A stretch of 11,230 nt of DNA from Omnitrophica WOR_2 bacterium RBG_13_41_10 (GTDB lineage: Bacteria > Omnitrophota > Gorgyraeia > Gygaellales > Profunditerraquicolaceae): positions 1 through 11,230 of the forward strand of contig MHGH01000022.1 in assembly GCA_001805465.1 (NCBI GenBank), read 5' to 3'. A program made the position numbers and the translations under genes. The notes beneath the pieces were generated by a model, which saw nothing but the letters and a program-made list of their open reading frames with translations, did not search any database and was not told the origin of the DNA. This document shows, piece after piece, positions 1-5,048 of the stretch (the first letter of the stretch is position 1; each line of letters opens with the position of its first letter).

Positions 1-354
1 CGCCAAGTCAAAAGCCCCGTTGGTAGAGATAGGGTCGTAGATTCTGACATTATCAATCATAATCTGGGTATGGTTGGCGTTGGTGCCCCTTAAAAACACC
101 GATACCGGGCCGCCAAAAGCACCGGTTTGCACTATGTCCAATCCGGTAGTTTGTTTTATCAGTTCTTCTACGCTGTAAAATTTACTTTCTTCTATATCTT
201 TTCTGGTATATACCGTTGTGGTTGCTACCGTGCCTTTGATGCTTTCCTCAGTCCTGGTAGGAGTAACTACTATTTTTTCCAAATCCACATCTTCGGCGTA
301 AGCTAAGTTAACAAAACCTGCCATAAAAATAATTCCTAATAAAGTCCTTCTCAT
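1..354 (-). CDS. TonB-dependent receptor, BtuB-like, N-terminal part (runs off the window)
   Basis: This is the first 118 codons of an outer-membrane TonB-dependent receptor, and the frame is still open at base 1. Residues 1-20 form a signal peptide (MRRTLLGIIF, hydrophobic core, cleavage plausible after Ala-Tyr-Ala). A TonB box-like segment, EKIVVTPTRTEE, follows at about residues 26-37. The plug domain then begins, with the typical VEELIKQTTGLDI, a GGPVSVFLRGTN segment and an IMIDNVRIYDP segment. The ATG at 354 has an AGGAG ribosome site (363-367) at 8 nt spacing and lies 1 nt after the stop of the upstream DUF71 gene, so the two are co-translated. It sits downstream of a cobalamin riboswitch and its terminator, so the substrate is most likely vitamin B12 or another corrinoid. 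That specificity is inferred from regulation, because plug sequences do not define the ligand. The beta-barrel lies outside the window. Confidence 0.93.
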   Translation of the reverse strand, partial: MRRTLLGIIFMAGFVNLAYAEDVDLEKIVVTPTRTEESIKGTVATTTVYTRKDIEESKFYSVEELIKQTTGLDIVQTGAFGGPVSVFLRGTNANHTQIMIDNVRIYDPISTNGAFDLA

Positions 355-355
355 A

Positions 356-1039
356 TTATTTTCTCCTGTCTTTTATTTTATATTTTTGTATATCTAAGAA
401 CCAGAAGCCGTTTATAAGAACTTTTTGGCATTGAGTTATTTCAATCCGCTTGTTAAATATCGGCCCGTCATAAACAAAGCTATGGTATTCTCCGTTTTCG
501 CCGCATAAATCAACCCCCTCTATTTTCTTTAAGTCACAAAGAAAGCTTTCATCGATAACTCTGCCAACCCAGCCTTGGTCTAATTTGTCGGCTTGGACGC
601 AGGCAATGACCGCTTTGAAGCCTGAGGTAATAAATTCCTTAAGTATATCTTCATTAGGCTTGTTCCATATAGGAGAAATAACTTTTATGTTCTCGCTGCC
701 ACAGATATCTTCCACCCAATCCCTTAGATCCAACAGGTGGATGTCTCCTCTTACCAAATGCCATATATTTCTTTCTTTTAATTCCACCAAAGTCTTTTTA
801 AACACCTCTTCATAATTACTTTGTGTGGTTTCTCTTTGTAACAAAGGTATGCCTATTGCTTCGGCTTGTAACTCGACCAGGTCTGCTTTTGCGCCATGAA
901 ATGAAACTCGTTTATGCTCCCCAGAGATAAAATTAACTAAATAACTAATCTTGTATCCCTTTTGAATGGCCTTATACAAGGCCAAGCAACTATCTTTTCC
1001 GCTGCTCCAGGAACAAGCCACTTCTTTTTCTGGATTCAA
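356..1039 (-). CDS. DUF71/COG2102 ATP-pyrophosphatase, B12-associated subgroup (diphthine-ammonia ligase-like)
   Basis: This cytoplasmic PP-loop ATP pyrophosphatase has 227 residues from the chosen start. The N-terminal PP-loop SWSSGKDSC (residues 10-18) would bind ATP and adenylate a substrate carbonyl. A GDIHLLDLRDWVE segment lies mid-protein. The family's C-terminal signature CGENGEYHSFVYDGPIF covers about residues 179-195. Archaeal and eukaryotic relatives (Dph6) amidate diphthine, but bacteria lack diphthamide. A bacterial subgroup has been predicted to act in B12 salvage from its riboswitch and transporter neighbourhoods (published comparative genomics of DUF71/COG2102). Here it is the first gene after a cobalamin riboswitch and is followed by a TonB receptor, which fits that subgroup. 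The exact reaction is unknown; amidation of a corrinoid side-chain or precursor is a guess. The frame is open upstream to 1147, but that extension would translate the terminator hairpin. The TTG at 1039 has a strong GGGAGGAG site 5 nt upstream, so I chose it. Confidence 0.9.
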   Translation of the reverse strand: MNPEKEVACSWSSGKDSCLALYKAIQKGYKISYLVNFISGEHKRVSFHGAKADLVELQAEAIGIPLLQRETTQSNYEEVFKKTLVELKERNIWHLVRGDIHLLDLRDWVEDICGSENIKVISPIWNKPNEDILKEFITSGFKAVIACVQADKLDQGWVGRVIDESFLCDLKKIEGVDLCGENGEYHSFVYDGPIFNKRIEITQCQKVLINGFWFLDIQKYKIKDRRK

Positions 1040-1044
1040 TCCAT

Positions 1045-1052
1045 CTCCTCCC
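1045..1052 (-). promoter_or_regulatory. Ribosome binding site that fixes a TTG start for the DUF71 gene
   Basis: The minus strand reads GGGAGGAG, five bases before TTG at 1039-1037. It is the only strong Shine-Dalgarno in the leader and lies just after the riboswitch terminator's U-tract, so it is made only on read-through transcripts. An ATG at 1043-1041 overlaps this region but is in another frame and meets a stop after two codons (ATGGATTGA), so it cannot be the gene start. Confidence 0.75.
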
Positions 1053-1062
1053 TTGCGGACGC

Positions 1063-1105
1063 AAAAATAAAAAACCCCGAAAGTAGCTTTAGCTACTTCG
1101 GGGTT
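1063..1105 (-). terminator. Intrinsic terminator of the cobalamin riboswitch
   Basis: On the minus strand, AACCCCGAAGTAGC pairs with GCTACTTTCGGGGTT (one bulged T) around a TAAA loop, giving a stem of about 14 bp. It is followed by a near-continuous U-tract (TTTTTTATTTTT). It stands between the riboswitch aptamer and the DUF71 ribosome site, where a transcription-attenuation OFF switch would be placed. With cobalamin bound, transcription is expected to stop here, before DUF71 and the TonB receptor. Confidence 0.92.
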
Positions 1106-1125
1106 ATTCCCTGTTTTATTAACCC
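1101..1125 (-). promoter_or_regulatory. Candidate antiterminator pairing
   Basis: On the minus strand GGGTTA (1125-1120) can pair with TAACCC (1106-1101), the outer 5' arm of the terminator. Forming this hairpin would tie up the terminator's left arm and allow read-through. This is a pairing seen by eye; its energy relative to the strong terminator stem was not computed, and the antiterminator may be larger. Confidence 0.4.
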
Positions 1126-1148
1126 TTTGGTTTTGTCCGCGAACCAAA
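1126..1148 (-). promoter_or_regulatory. Hairpin between aptamer and terminator, candidate kissing-loop stem
   Basis: On the minus strand TTTGGTT (1148-1142) and AACCAAA (1132-1126) form a perfect 7-bp stem around a 9-base loop, CGCGGACAA. Many cobalamin riboswitches place a hairpin just 3' of the aptamer whose loop kisses an internal aptamer loop (L5-L13). Position and size fit that role. The loop's GCGGACA is complementary to TGTCCGC at about 1240-1246, but that segment mostly lies in a predicted peripheral stem, so the true partner is unresolved. Confidence 0.5.
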
Positions 1149-1165
1149 AGCTGATCTTAGACAAT

Positions 1166-1329
1166 TTTATACGCCCAGGTCTTCTGACTTAGAGGATCTT
1201 CCTACTTTCACTGCGCCTTCCCATCCGCCAAGTTTTGTGGCGGACAGTGGCTTACTTGCAGGATTTCGTCCCCTCCTACAGCAGCGGGACTGTGGCCGCT
1301 TCTACGGCCTTCCCTAATTTGCGTATAAA
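1166..1329 (-). ncRNA. Cobalamin riboswitch aptamer
   Basis: The minus strand carries the diagnostic conserved blocks in the right order. A 5' GGGAAGGCC hairpin comes first. The B12-box element AAGCCACTG follows (1253-1245), then a variable stem (TCCGCCA/TGGCGGA), then GGGAAGGCG, then a GTAGGAAGATCC block, and finally AAGTCAGAAGACC (1190-1178). The ends close by a perfect 9-bp P1 stem, TTTATACGC with GCGTATAAA. The aptamer starts only 6 nt after the stop codon of the DUF6580-like gene, so it lies inside a transcription unit unless a promoter is hidden in that coding sequence. Downstream come a hairpin, a candidate antiterminator and an intrinsic terminator, pointing to transcriptional control by adenosylcobalamin or another cobalamin form. 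Controlled genes are DUF71 and the TonB receptor. Confidence 0.96.
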
Positions 1330-1335
1330 CAATAA

Positions 1336-1836
1336 TTACGAAAGAACTCTTGCTAACTTTTTACCTTTTACAAAGTAGGCAATCGTTTCATAAATACCGA
1401 AGAAACTAAATGCATAAAATACCGTAGCCAAAGTGAAATTACGAATAAAAGGCAGGCCCATTACGTAGCAATCAATCAGCCCTTTTAGTGTCTTAGGATA
1501 CCATCCCATAAGCCAAACTCCGAAATTTGATACTAAATAAAATATAACCGCAGAGGCTAATGAGGTAACGGTTAGCCCAAAAATATTTTTATGTTTTTTG
1601 AGGAATAGGCCCAAGAGAGTAACTAAGGCAAAGCCTCCCCAGGTAAAAATAACTACATTATGCATCCCAATAAATAAATCGCTTATAACCATAAGTATTA
1701 ATGGAACGATGAGCGCTTGCTTTTTATTTAAATAGGCACCGCTGAATAAAGCTATAGCCGCTACCGGGGTAAAATTCGGGGCATGGGGAGCGAATCTCAA
1801 TAATATACCTGTGATTATTAAACTTAATGCCAGCAT
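1336..1836 (-). CDS. Small DUF6580-like membrane protein, candidate cobalamin-related transporter
   Basis: This is a 166-residue, very hydrophobic protein with about five membrane segments. Features that stand out are an N-terminal LLRFAPHAPNFTPVAAIALF motif, SDLFIGMHN near residues 52-60, a WGGF segment, and a VSNFGVWLMGWYPKT/GLIDCYVMGLPFIRN stretch. I recognise these from the family I recall as DUF6580, small integral membrane proteins resembling ECF-transporter substrate-binding (S) components; the family number is from memory. It starts at ATG 1836 with a strong AAAGGAGG site at 5 nt spacing. A sigma70-like promoter lies immediately upstream, a cobalamin riboswitch immediately downstream, and a cobalamin adenosyltransferase gene next door. 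No BtuCDF or EcfAAT genes are visible, so it could be the inner-membrane step for corrinoid uptake, but this is inference from position. It could also carry cobalt or another metabolite. Confidence 0.8.
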   Translation of the reverse strand: MLALSLIITGILLRFAPHAPNFTPVAAIALFSGAYLNKKQALIVPLILMVISDLFIGMHNVVIFTWGGFALVTLLGLFLKKHKNIFGLTVTSLASAVIFYLVSNFGVWLMGWYPKTLKGLIDCYVMGLPFIRNFTLATVFYAFSFFGIYETIAYFVKGKKLARVLS

Positions 1837-1861
1837 TGTATCCTCCTTTTGTATTGGTTAT

Positions 1862-1890
1862 ATCTTAAGTATTAATTATTTTTCTGTCAA
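1862..1890 (-). promoter_or_regulatory. Sigma70-type promoter for the DUF6580-like gene and the riboswitch operon
   Basis: The minus strand shows a perfect -35 box TTGACA (1890-1885), an AT-rich spacer of exactly 17 bases, and TAAGAT (1867-1862) as the -10 box (4 of 6 matches to TATAAT). Transcription would start near 1855, giving a short leader with the AAAGGAGG ribosome site before ATG 1836. It sits in the 61-bp gap after the adenosyltransferase gene, the largest gene-to-gene gap in the window apart from the riboswitch. Promoter function is predicted, not shown. Confidence 0.75.
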
Positions 1891-1897
1891 GGAAAAT

Positions 1898-2401
1898 TTA
1901 AAATTCAATTCCCCGGCGCCCCTTTACCCCTTTTTTAAAATAATGCTTTACTTCTTTTATATCGCTGACTAAGTCCGCCAGCTTTAGAATCTTAGGGTGG
2001 GTGTAGCGGCCGGTAAGGATTATTTCTAAACCTCTTGGGGCATTTTTTAAGAGCGTAATAACTTCGCCTACTTTAAGAAGTTTTAATTTTATGGCTATAT
2101 TGATTTCATCCAGAATCACCATATCATAAGCTCGACTGTAAATAAGCTTTTTTATTTTTTCTAATCCCTTCTTGGCTAATAATATATCTTTTGGCGCAGG
2201 GGCTTTTTTGATAAAACAGCTGCTTCCTAATTGTTCAACTTTGATATTTTTTATTTTTTTTAAGGAGGCTAGCTCGCTATAGAACCTGCCCTTTAGGAAT
2301 TGGCCGATATAAACTTTTAGGCCGGCACCCGAGGCCCTTACTGCTAGCCCAAGGCTTGCCGTAGTTTTACCTTTGCCTCTTCCGGTATAGACCTGTATCA
2401 A
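1898..2401 (-). CDS. cobO: Cob(I)yrinic acid a,c-diamide / cob(I)alamin adenosyltransferase (CobO/BtuR/CobA type)
   Basis: This cytoplasmic enzyme transfers the 5'-deoxyadenosyl group of ATP to cob(I)alamin or cobyrinic diamide, making the coenzyme form of B12. It has 167 residues, close to the usual 170-200. The family's unusual P-loop GRGKGKTT is at residues 7-14. ASLGLAVRASGAG follows, with a Walker-B-like MVILDEINIA near 94-103. The C-terminal pattern is ILTGRYTHPKILKLADLVSD, then IKEVKHYFKKGVKGRRGIEF. Translation must start at TTG 2401, because in-frame codons upstream reach a stop within seven codons and no Met occurs before about residue 94. The TTG overlaps the TGA of the upstream gene (TTGA), and the ribosome site is weak, which suggests translational coupling. 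With the receptor and riboswitch downstream and no corrin-ring genes visible, salvage is the likely role; de novo synthesis elsewhere cannot be excluded. Confidence 0.95.
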   Translation of the reverse strand: MIQVYTGRGKGKTTASLGLAVRASGAGLKVYIGQFLKGRFYSELASLKKIKNIKVEQLGSSCFIKKAPAPKDILLAKKGLEKIKKLIYSRAYDMVILDEINIAIKLKLLKVGEVITLLKNAPRGLEIILTGRYTHPKILKLADLVSDIKEVKHYFKKGVKGRRGIEF

Positions 2402-2895
2402 TTTACCACCGCCTTCCAGCTAATCATGCCTAAGGCGCACAGGGCCGCTACAATTAAACCCGCACAGATAACGCCTAGAGTTATGGCAACGAAGGCGTAC
2501 CTGAATTTAATCTTGAATAAAGTCGCGGCTATCACACCGCTCCAGGCCCCGGTCATAGGAAGGGGAATAGCTACGAATATTGCTAACCCTAAGGCCTCGT
2601 ATTTTTGTATGACATCCGCTTTCTTTTTTGTATTTTCAAATACCCAGTCAAAAAATCCTGACCAGATTTTAAATTTCCTTAAAAGCCTGGATACCGGCTC
2701 AAATAAAAAAAGCGCCGGTATAATAAAGGAAAGGTTGCCGATTACCGATAAGGTAAAGGCCTTAGCCAACGGCATCCCCCACGATAAAGCCAAAGGAATT
2801 GCCCCGCGCAGTTCAGAAATTGGCAATGCCCCTACAATCATTACCGCATAATCTTTGGGAATGCCTTTTAGCCACTCTAGTATGATATTAAGCAT
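2398..2895 (-). CDS. COG2426 family small integral membrane protein (small multidrug export protein family)
   Basis: This is a 165-residue inner-membrane protein with about four hydrophobic segments (roughly residues 17-37, 45-66, 103-127 and 133-157). The LPISELRGAIPLAL motif at residues 24-37 is the hallmark of the COG2426/PF06695 family. That family is annotated as small multidrug export proteins, but I know of no solid evidence for drug export, so the substrate is unknown. The IAIPLPMTGAWSGVIAATLF segment is also typical of the family. The gene starts at ATG 2895, overlapping the pcm stop by 8 bp, and its own TGA overlaps the TTG start of the adenosyltransferase. All three are therefore on one message and probably translated by reinitiation. 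Whether it has any part in corrinoid handling is open; adjacency alone is weak evidence. Confidence 0.87.
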   Translation of the reverse strand: MLNIILEWLKGIPKDYAVMIVGALPISELRGAIPLALSWGMPLAKAFTLSVIGNLSFIIPALFLFEPVSRLLRKFKIWSGFFDWVFENTKKKADVIQKYEALGLAIFVAIPLPMTGAWSGVIAATLFKIKFRYAFVAITLGVICAGLIVAALCALGMISWKAVVN

Positions 2896-3538
2896 TTTCT
2901 TCTCTCCATCCGTGTTTGCCTACCAAAGGCACAAAGACACAGCCGCAGACATCTATGGAATTTAGTTTTCCTTTGCTTTTCTCTACCACAGTAAGCACCT
3001 GGCTGAAACTTTCCCCTAAAGGCAGGATAAGCTTTCCGTTGTCATTTAACTGTTCGGTTAAAGGTAGCGGTATGCTCGGGCCAGCAGCAGTAACAATTAT
3101 TCTGTCGAAAGGCGCAAATTCTTGCCACCCTAAAGTTCCGTCGTCTGTTTTTAGTTTAATATTTTTATAGCCCAGTTCACTAAGTATCTGCCCGGCTTTT
3201 TTAGCTAACTTTTCAAATCGCTCTATACCATAAACCTCTTTGGTTAATTCTGCCAATATTGCTGCCTGATAACCCGAACCCGTTCCTATTTCCAGAACTT
3301 TTTCTTTACCAGTTAATTTCAGGCACTCTGTCATTAAGGCCACTATATAAGGCTGGGATATGGTTTGGCCCTCTCCTATCGGCACAGGAAAATCCGCATA
3401 GGCGCTTACCCATAGTTCTTCGGGAATAAACTTATGGCGCTCTACTTTATAGAATGCCTTTAATACGCGCTCATCCTTAATCCCGCGCGCGATTAATTGT
3501 TCCTGGACCATTTTTTTTCTTAATAACTCGTAATCCAT
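2888..3538 (-). CDS. pcm: Protein-L-isoaspartate O-methyltransferase
   Basis: The enzyme repairs age-damaged proteins by using S-adenosylmethionine to methylate isoaspartyl carboxyl groups, leading back to aspartate through a succinimide. Its 216 residues match the normal bacterial length. The N-terminal helix region (VQEQLIARGIKDERVLKAFYKVERHKFIP) leads into the substrate-binding GEGQTISQPYIVALM (55-69), with the family's conserved Ser at about 61. The SAM-binding motif I, VLEIGTGSGYQAAILAEL, is at 81-98. Further Rossmann strands follow, with VYGIER (acidic ribose-binding Glu) and FDRIIVTAAGPSIP. The C-terminus ends FVPLVGKHGW, as in typical Pcm. It starts at ATG 3538, 2 bp after the GT2 stop, and overlaps the downstream membrane protein by 8 bp. 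No residue expected for activity is visibly missing. Confidence 0.95.
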   Translation of the reverse strand: MDYELLRKKMVQEQLIARGIKDERVLKAFYKVERHKFIPEELWVSAYADFPVPIGEGQTISQPYIVALMTECLKLTGKEKVLEIGTGSGYQAAILAELTKEVYGIERFEKLAKKAGQILSELGYKNIKLKTDDGTLGWQEFAPFDRIIVTAAGPSIPLPLTEQLNDNGKLILPLGESFSQVLTVVEKSKGKLNSIDVCGCVFVPLVGKHGWREENA

Positions 3539-3540
3539 AA

Positions 3541-4197
3541 TTAAAGCTCTTTGATAATATACCTGATGAACCTTAGGGTATCCACAAAAGGATTTATCTG
3601 GCTTTTTTCACTACGATAAACAGTTTTAATGGGAACCGACTCTATTTTGTAACCTAAACGGAATGCCTGAATTAAAATTTCAGATTCTATTTCGTACCTG
3701 TCGGTCTCTAAATTCCACTTTCCCATTACTTCTCTTTTTATCAGCCTGAATCCGCACTGGGTATCAGGAATACGCTGTTTTATAATCCCGGAAACAAGCC
3801 AAGACATAAATTTATTGGTTAATATCCTTATCAAGGGCATATCTTTTGTTTGGTTCATACGGTTGCCGACAAATACTGCGCTGTCGGAATGTTGGGCTAT
3901 CCGCATAAAATAAGGTATGTCTTCCGCAAGGTGCTGGCCGTCCCCATCCATGGTAATTACGGCTTGATAGCCGTTTTCTAGCGCATATTCAAAGCCCCTG
4001 ATTAAAGAAGCGCCCTTACCTTGATTAACCTCATTTCTTAAGACCGCCGTAGCACTGGTTTGTGCAATCTCGAAAGTCTTATCGCTTGAGCCGTCATCCA
4101 CTACCAAGACATCCAGCCCCAACTGACGGACTTTTTTTATTAACCCGCCGATATTATCGGATTCATTATAGGTAGGGATAATAACGCAAGTCTTCAT
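3541..4197 (-). CDS. Family 2 glycosyltransferase, DPM1/DPG-synthase-like
   Basis: This is a 218-residue GT-A fold glycosyltransferase without a membrane anchor. The nucleotide-binding start VIIPTYNESDNI (5-16) and VVDDGSSDKT (32-41) are followed by NQGKGASLIRGFEYAL and the metal-binding DXD in MDGDGQH (83-89). GNRM, PDTQCGFRLIKREV and a TDRYEIESEILIQAF segment follow, the usual order in dolichol/polyprenyl-phosphate mannose synthase-like enzymes. It probably moves a sugar from a nucleotide donor to a lipid-phosphate carrier or another lipid; the acceptor cannot be read from sequence. The frame is open to an ATG at 4224, but ATG 4197 has an AGGAG site 9 nt upstream, gives a family-typical MKTCVIIPTYN start, and makes a 4-bp ATGA overlap with the acyltransferase stop. 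I therefore use 4197. It belongs with the two preceding lipid genes. Confidence 0.9.
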   Translation of the reverse strand: MKTCVIIPTYNESDNIGGLIKKVRQLGLDVLVVDDGSSDKTFEIAQTSATAVLRNEVNQGKGASLIRGFEYALENGYQAVITMDGDGQHLAEDIPYFMRIAQHSDSAVFVGNRMNQTKDMPLIRILTNKFMSWLVSGIIKQRIPDTQCGFRLIKREVMGKWNLETDRYEIESEILIQAFRLGYKIESVPIKTVYRSEKSQINPFVDTLRFIRYIIKEL

Positions 4198-5048
4198 ATA
4201 AAGAATCTCCTGAACATGTACCATTGGTCCGGATATTGCCGTATGTATTTTTCAATGATTGCCTTGTAGGCTTCAATAATATTAAGCATATCCTTATTTT
4301 CATTGCCTGAAGGCTTAAAATCAATGGCATGCTCTATCTTTAAAATAAATTTGTCGTTTTCATCCCTGACCATAAACCCCGGGACAATAGAGGCACCTGT
4401 CTTTAAGTAAAAGGCGGCCGGCCCGCGCGGTAATAAAGAAGGCCTACCTAAAAAATTTACCTCTACACCGGTATCGCTAAAATCCCTGTCGCCTGCAAGG
4501 GCTACCATTTCATTTTGCTTTAGGACCGTAAGGCAGCGCCTTACTGCTTTTCCGACGGGGATAACCCTTACTCCTTTAATTTCCCTCTGGTGGTTAAAAA
4601 ATTTATTTACTTTCTTGCTTTTATGCTCCAAGGCCACAATCCAAAAAGGATACCCCAATAATCCGACCACTACTCCGCCCAATTCCCAGTTTCCGATATG
4701 CGCGGTTAATACGATAACCCCTTTCTTTTCTAGAAGGGCGGCATTAAAATTATCCATACCTTCCAGGCGGATATTTTGTTTAATATATTCCTCATCCAAT
4801 AAAGAAAAACGGAAAAAATCTACTAGATACTTAGCAAAATTCCTGAACATCCTTATCCTGATGGCGCTGATTTCTTGATCTGATTTTTCAGGAAAGATGG
4901 CTTTCAGGTTTTCTGTGACTGCCTTACGGTCTTTATCGGCGAAGATAGAATGCACATCGGAAAAAAATATTGCTATTTTATAGCCGATATTTAAAGGCAC
5001 GCCAAGCGCGATAAATTGGCCGATTCGGTAAAGGATATAGTTAAACAT
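4194..5048 (-). CDS. LpxL/HtrB-like lysophospholipid (lipid A) acyltransferase
   Basis: This 284-residue protein has an N-terminal hydrophobic stretch that should hold it at the inner membrane. The catalytic H-X4-E/D motif is present as TAHIGNWELGG (His117, Glu122). The GDRDFSDTGVEVNFLGR segment (186-202), LLPRGPAAFYLKTGASIVPGF, and the C-terminal YPDQWYMFRRFF complete the LpxL/LpxM family pattern. Members add the late (secondary) acyl chains to lipid A using acyl-ACP, but distant relatives acylate other glycolipids. Because it is sandwiched between a GT28 diacylglycerol-glycosyltransferase-like gene and a GT2 gene, rather than beside core lpx genes, the acceptor may be a glycolipid other than lipid A. 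It begins at ATG 5048, overlapping the GT28 stop by 8 bp, and ends in an ATGA overlap with GT2. Family call is firm; substrate is not. Confidence 0.93.
   Translation of the reverse strand: MFNYILYRIGQFIALGVPLNIGYKIAIFFSDVHSIFADKDRKAVTENLKAIFPEKSDQEISAIRIRMFRNFAKYLVDFFRFSLLDEEYIKQNIRLEGMDNFNAALLEKKGVIVLTAHIGNWELGGVVVGLLGYPFWIVALEHKSKKVNKFFNHQREIKGVRVIPVGKAVRRCLTVLKQNEMVALAGDRDFSDTGVEVNFLGRPSLLPRGPAAFYLKTGASIVPGFMVRDENDKFILKIEHAIDFKPSGNENKDMLNIIEAYKAIIEKYIRQYPDQWYMFRRFFI
4207..4211 (-). promoter_or_regulatory. Ribosome binding site that decides the GT2 start
   Basis: The minus strand reads AGGAG, nine bases before ATG 4197-4195. It lies inside the last codons of the acyltransferase gene. The alternative ATG at 4224 is upstream of this site and would add nine residues not expected in the family. 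Confidence 0.65.

Noticed and set aside
962..1192. A 76-codon plus-strand frame over the riboswitch expression platform
   Set aside because: It crosses the DUF71 start, the terminator and the 3' edge of the aptamer. RNA structure explains the sequence and the translation resembles nothing.
1330..1450. A promoter inside the end of the DUF6580-like gene dedicated to the riboswitch
   Set aside because: I looked for -35/-10 pairs on the minus strand and found only poor matches, much weaker than TTGACA-17-TAAGAT at 1862-1890. It cannot be excluded without transcript data.
2426..2851. A 141-codon open frame on the plus strand
   Set aside because: It lies wholly antisense to the COG2426-type membrane gene, whose protein has clear family motifs. 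The plus-strand translation is low-complexity (Ala/Lys/Ile-rich) with no recognisable domain, so it is a shadow.
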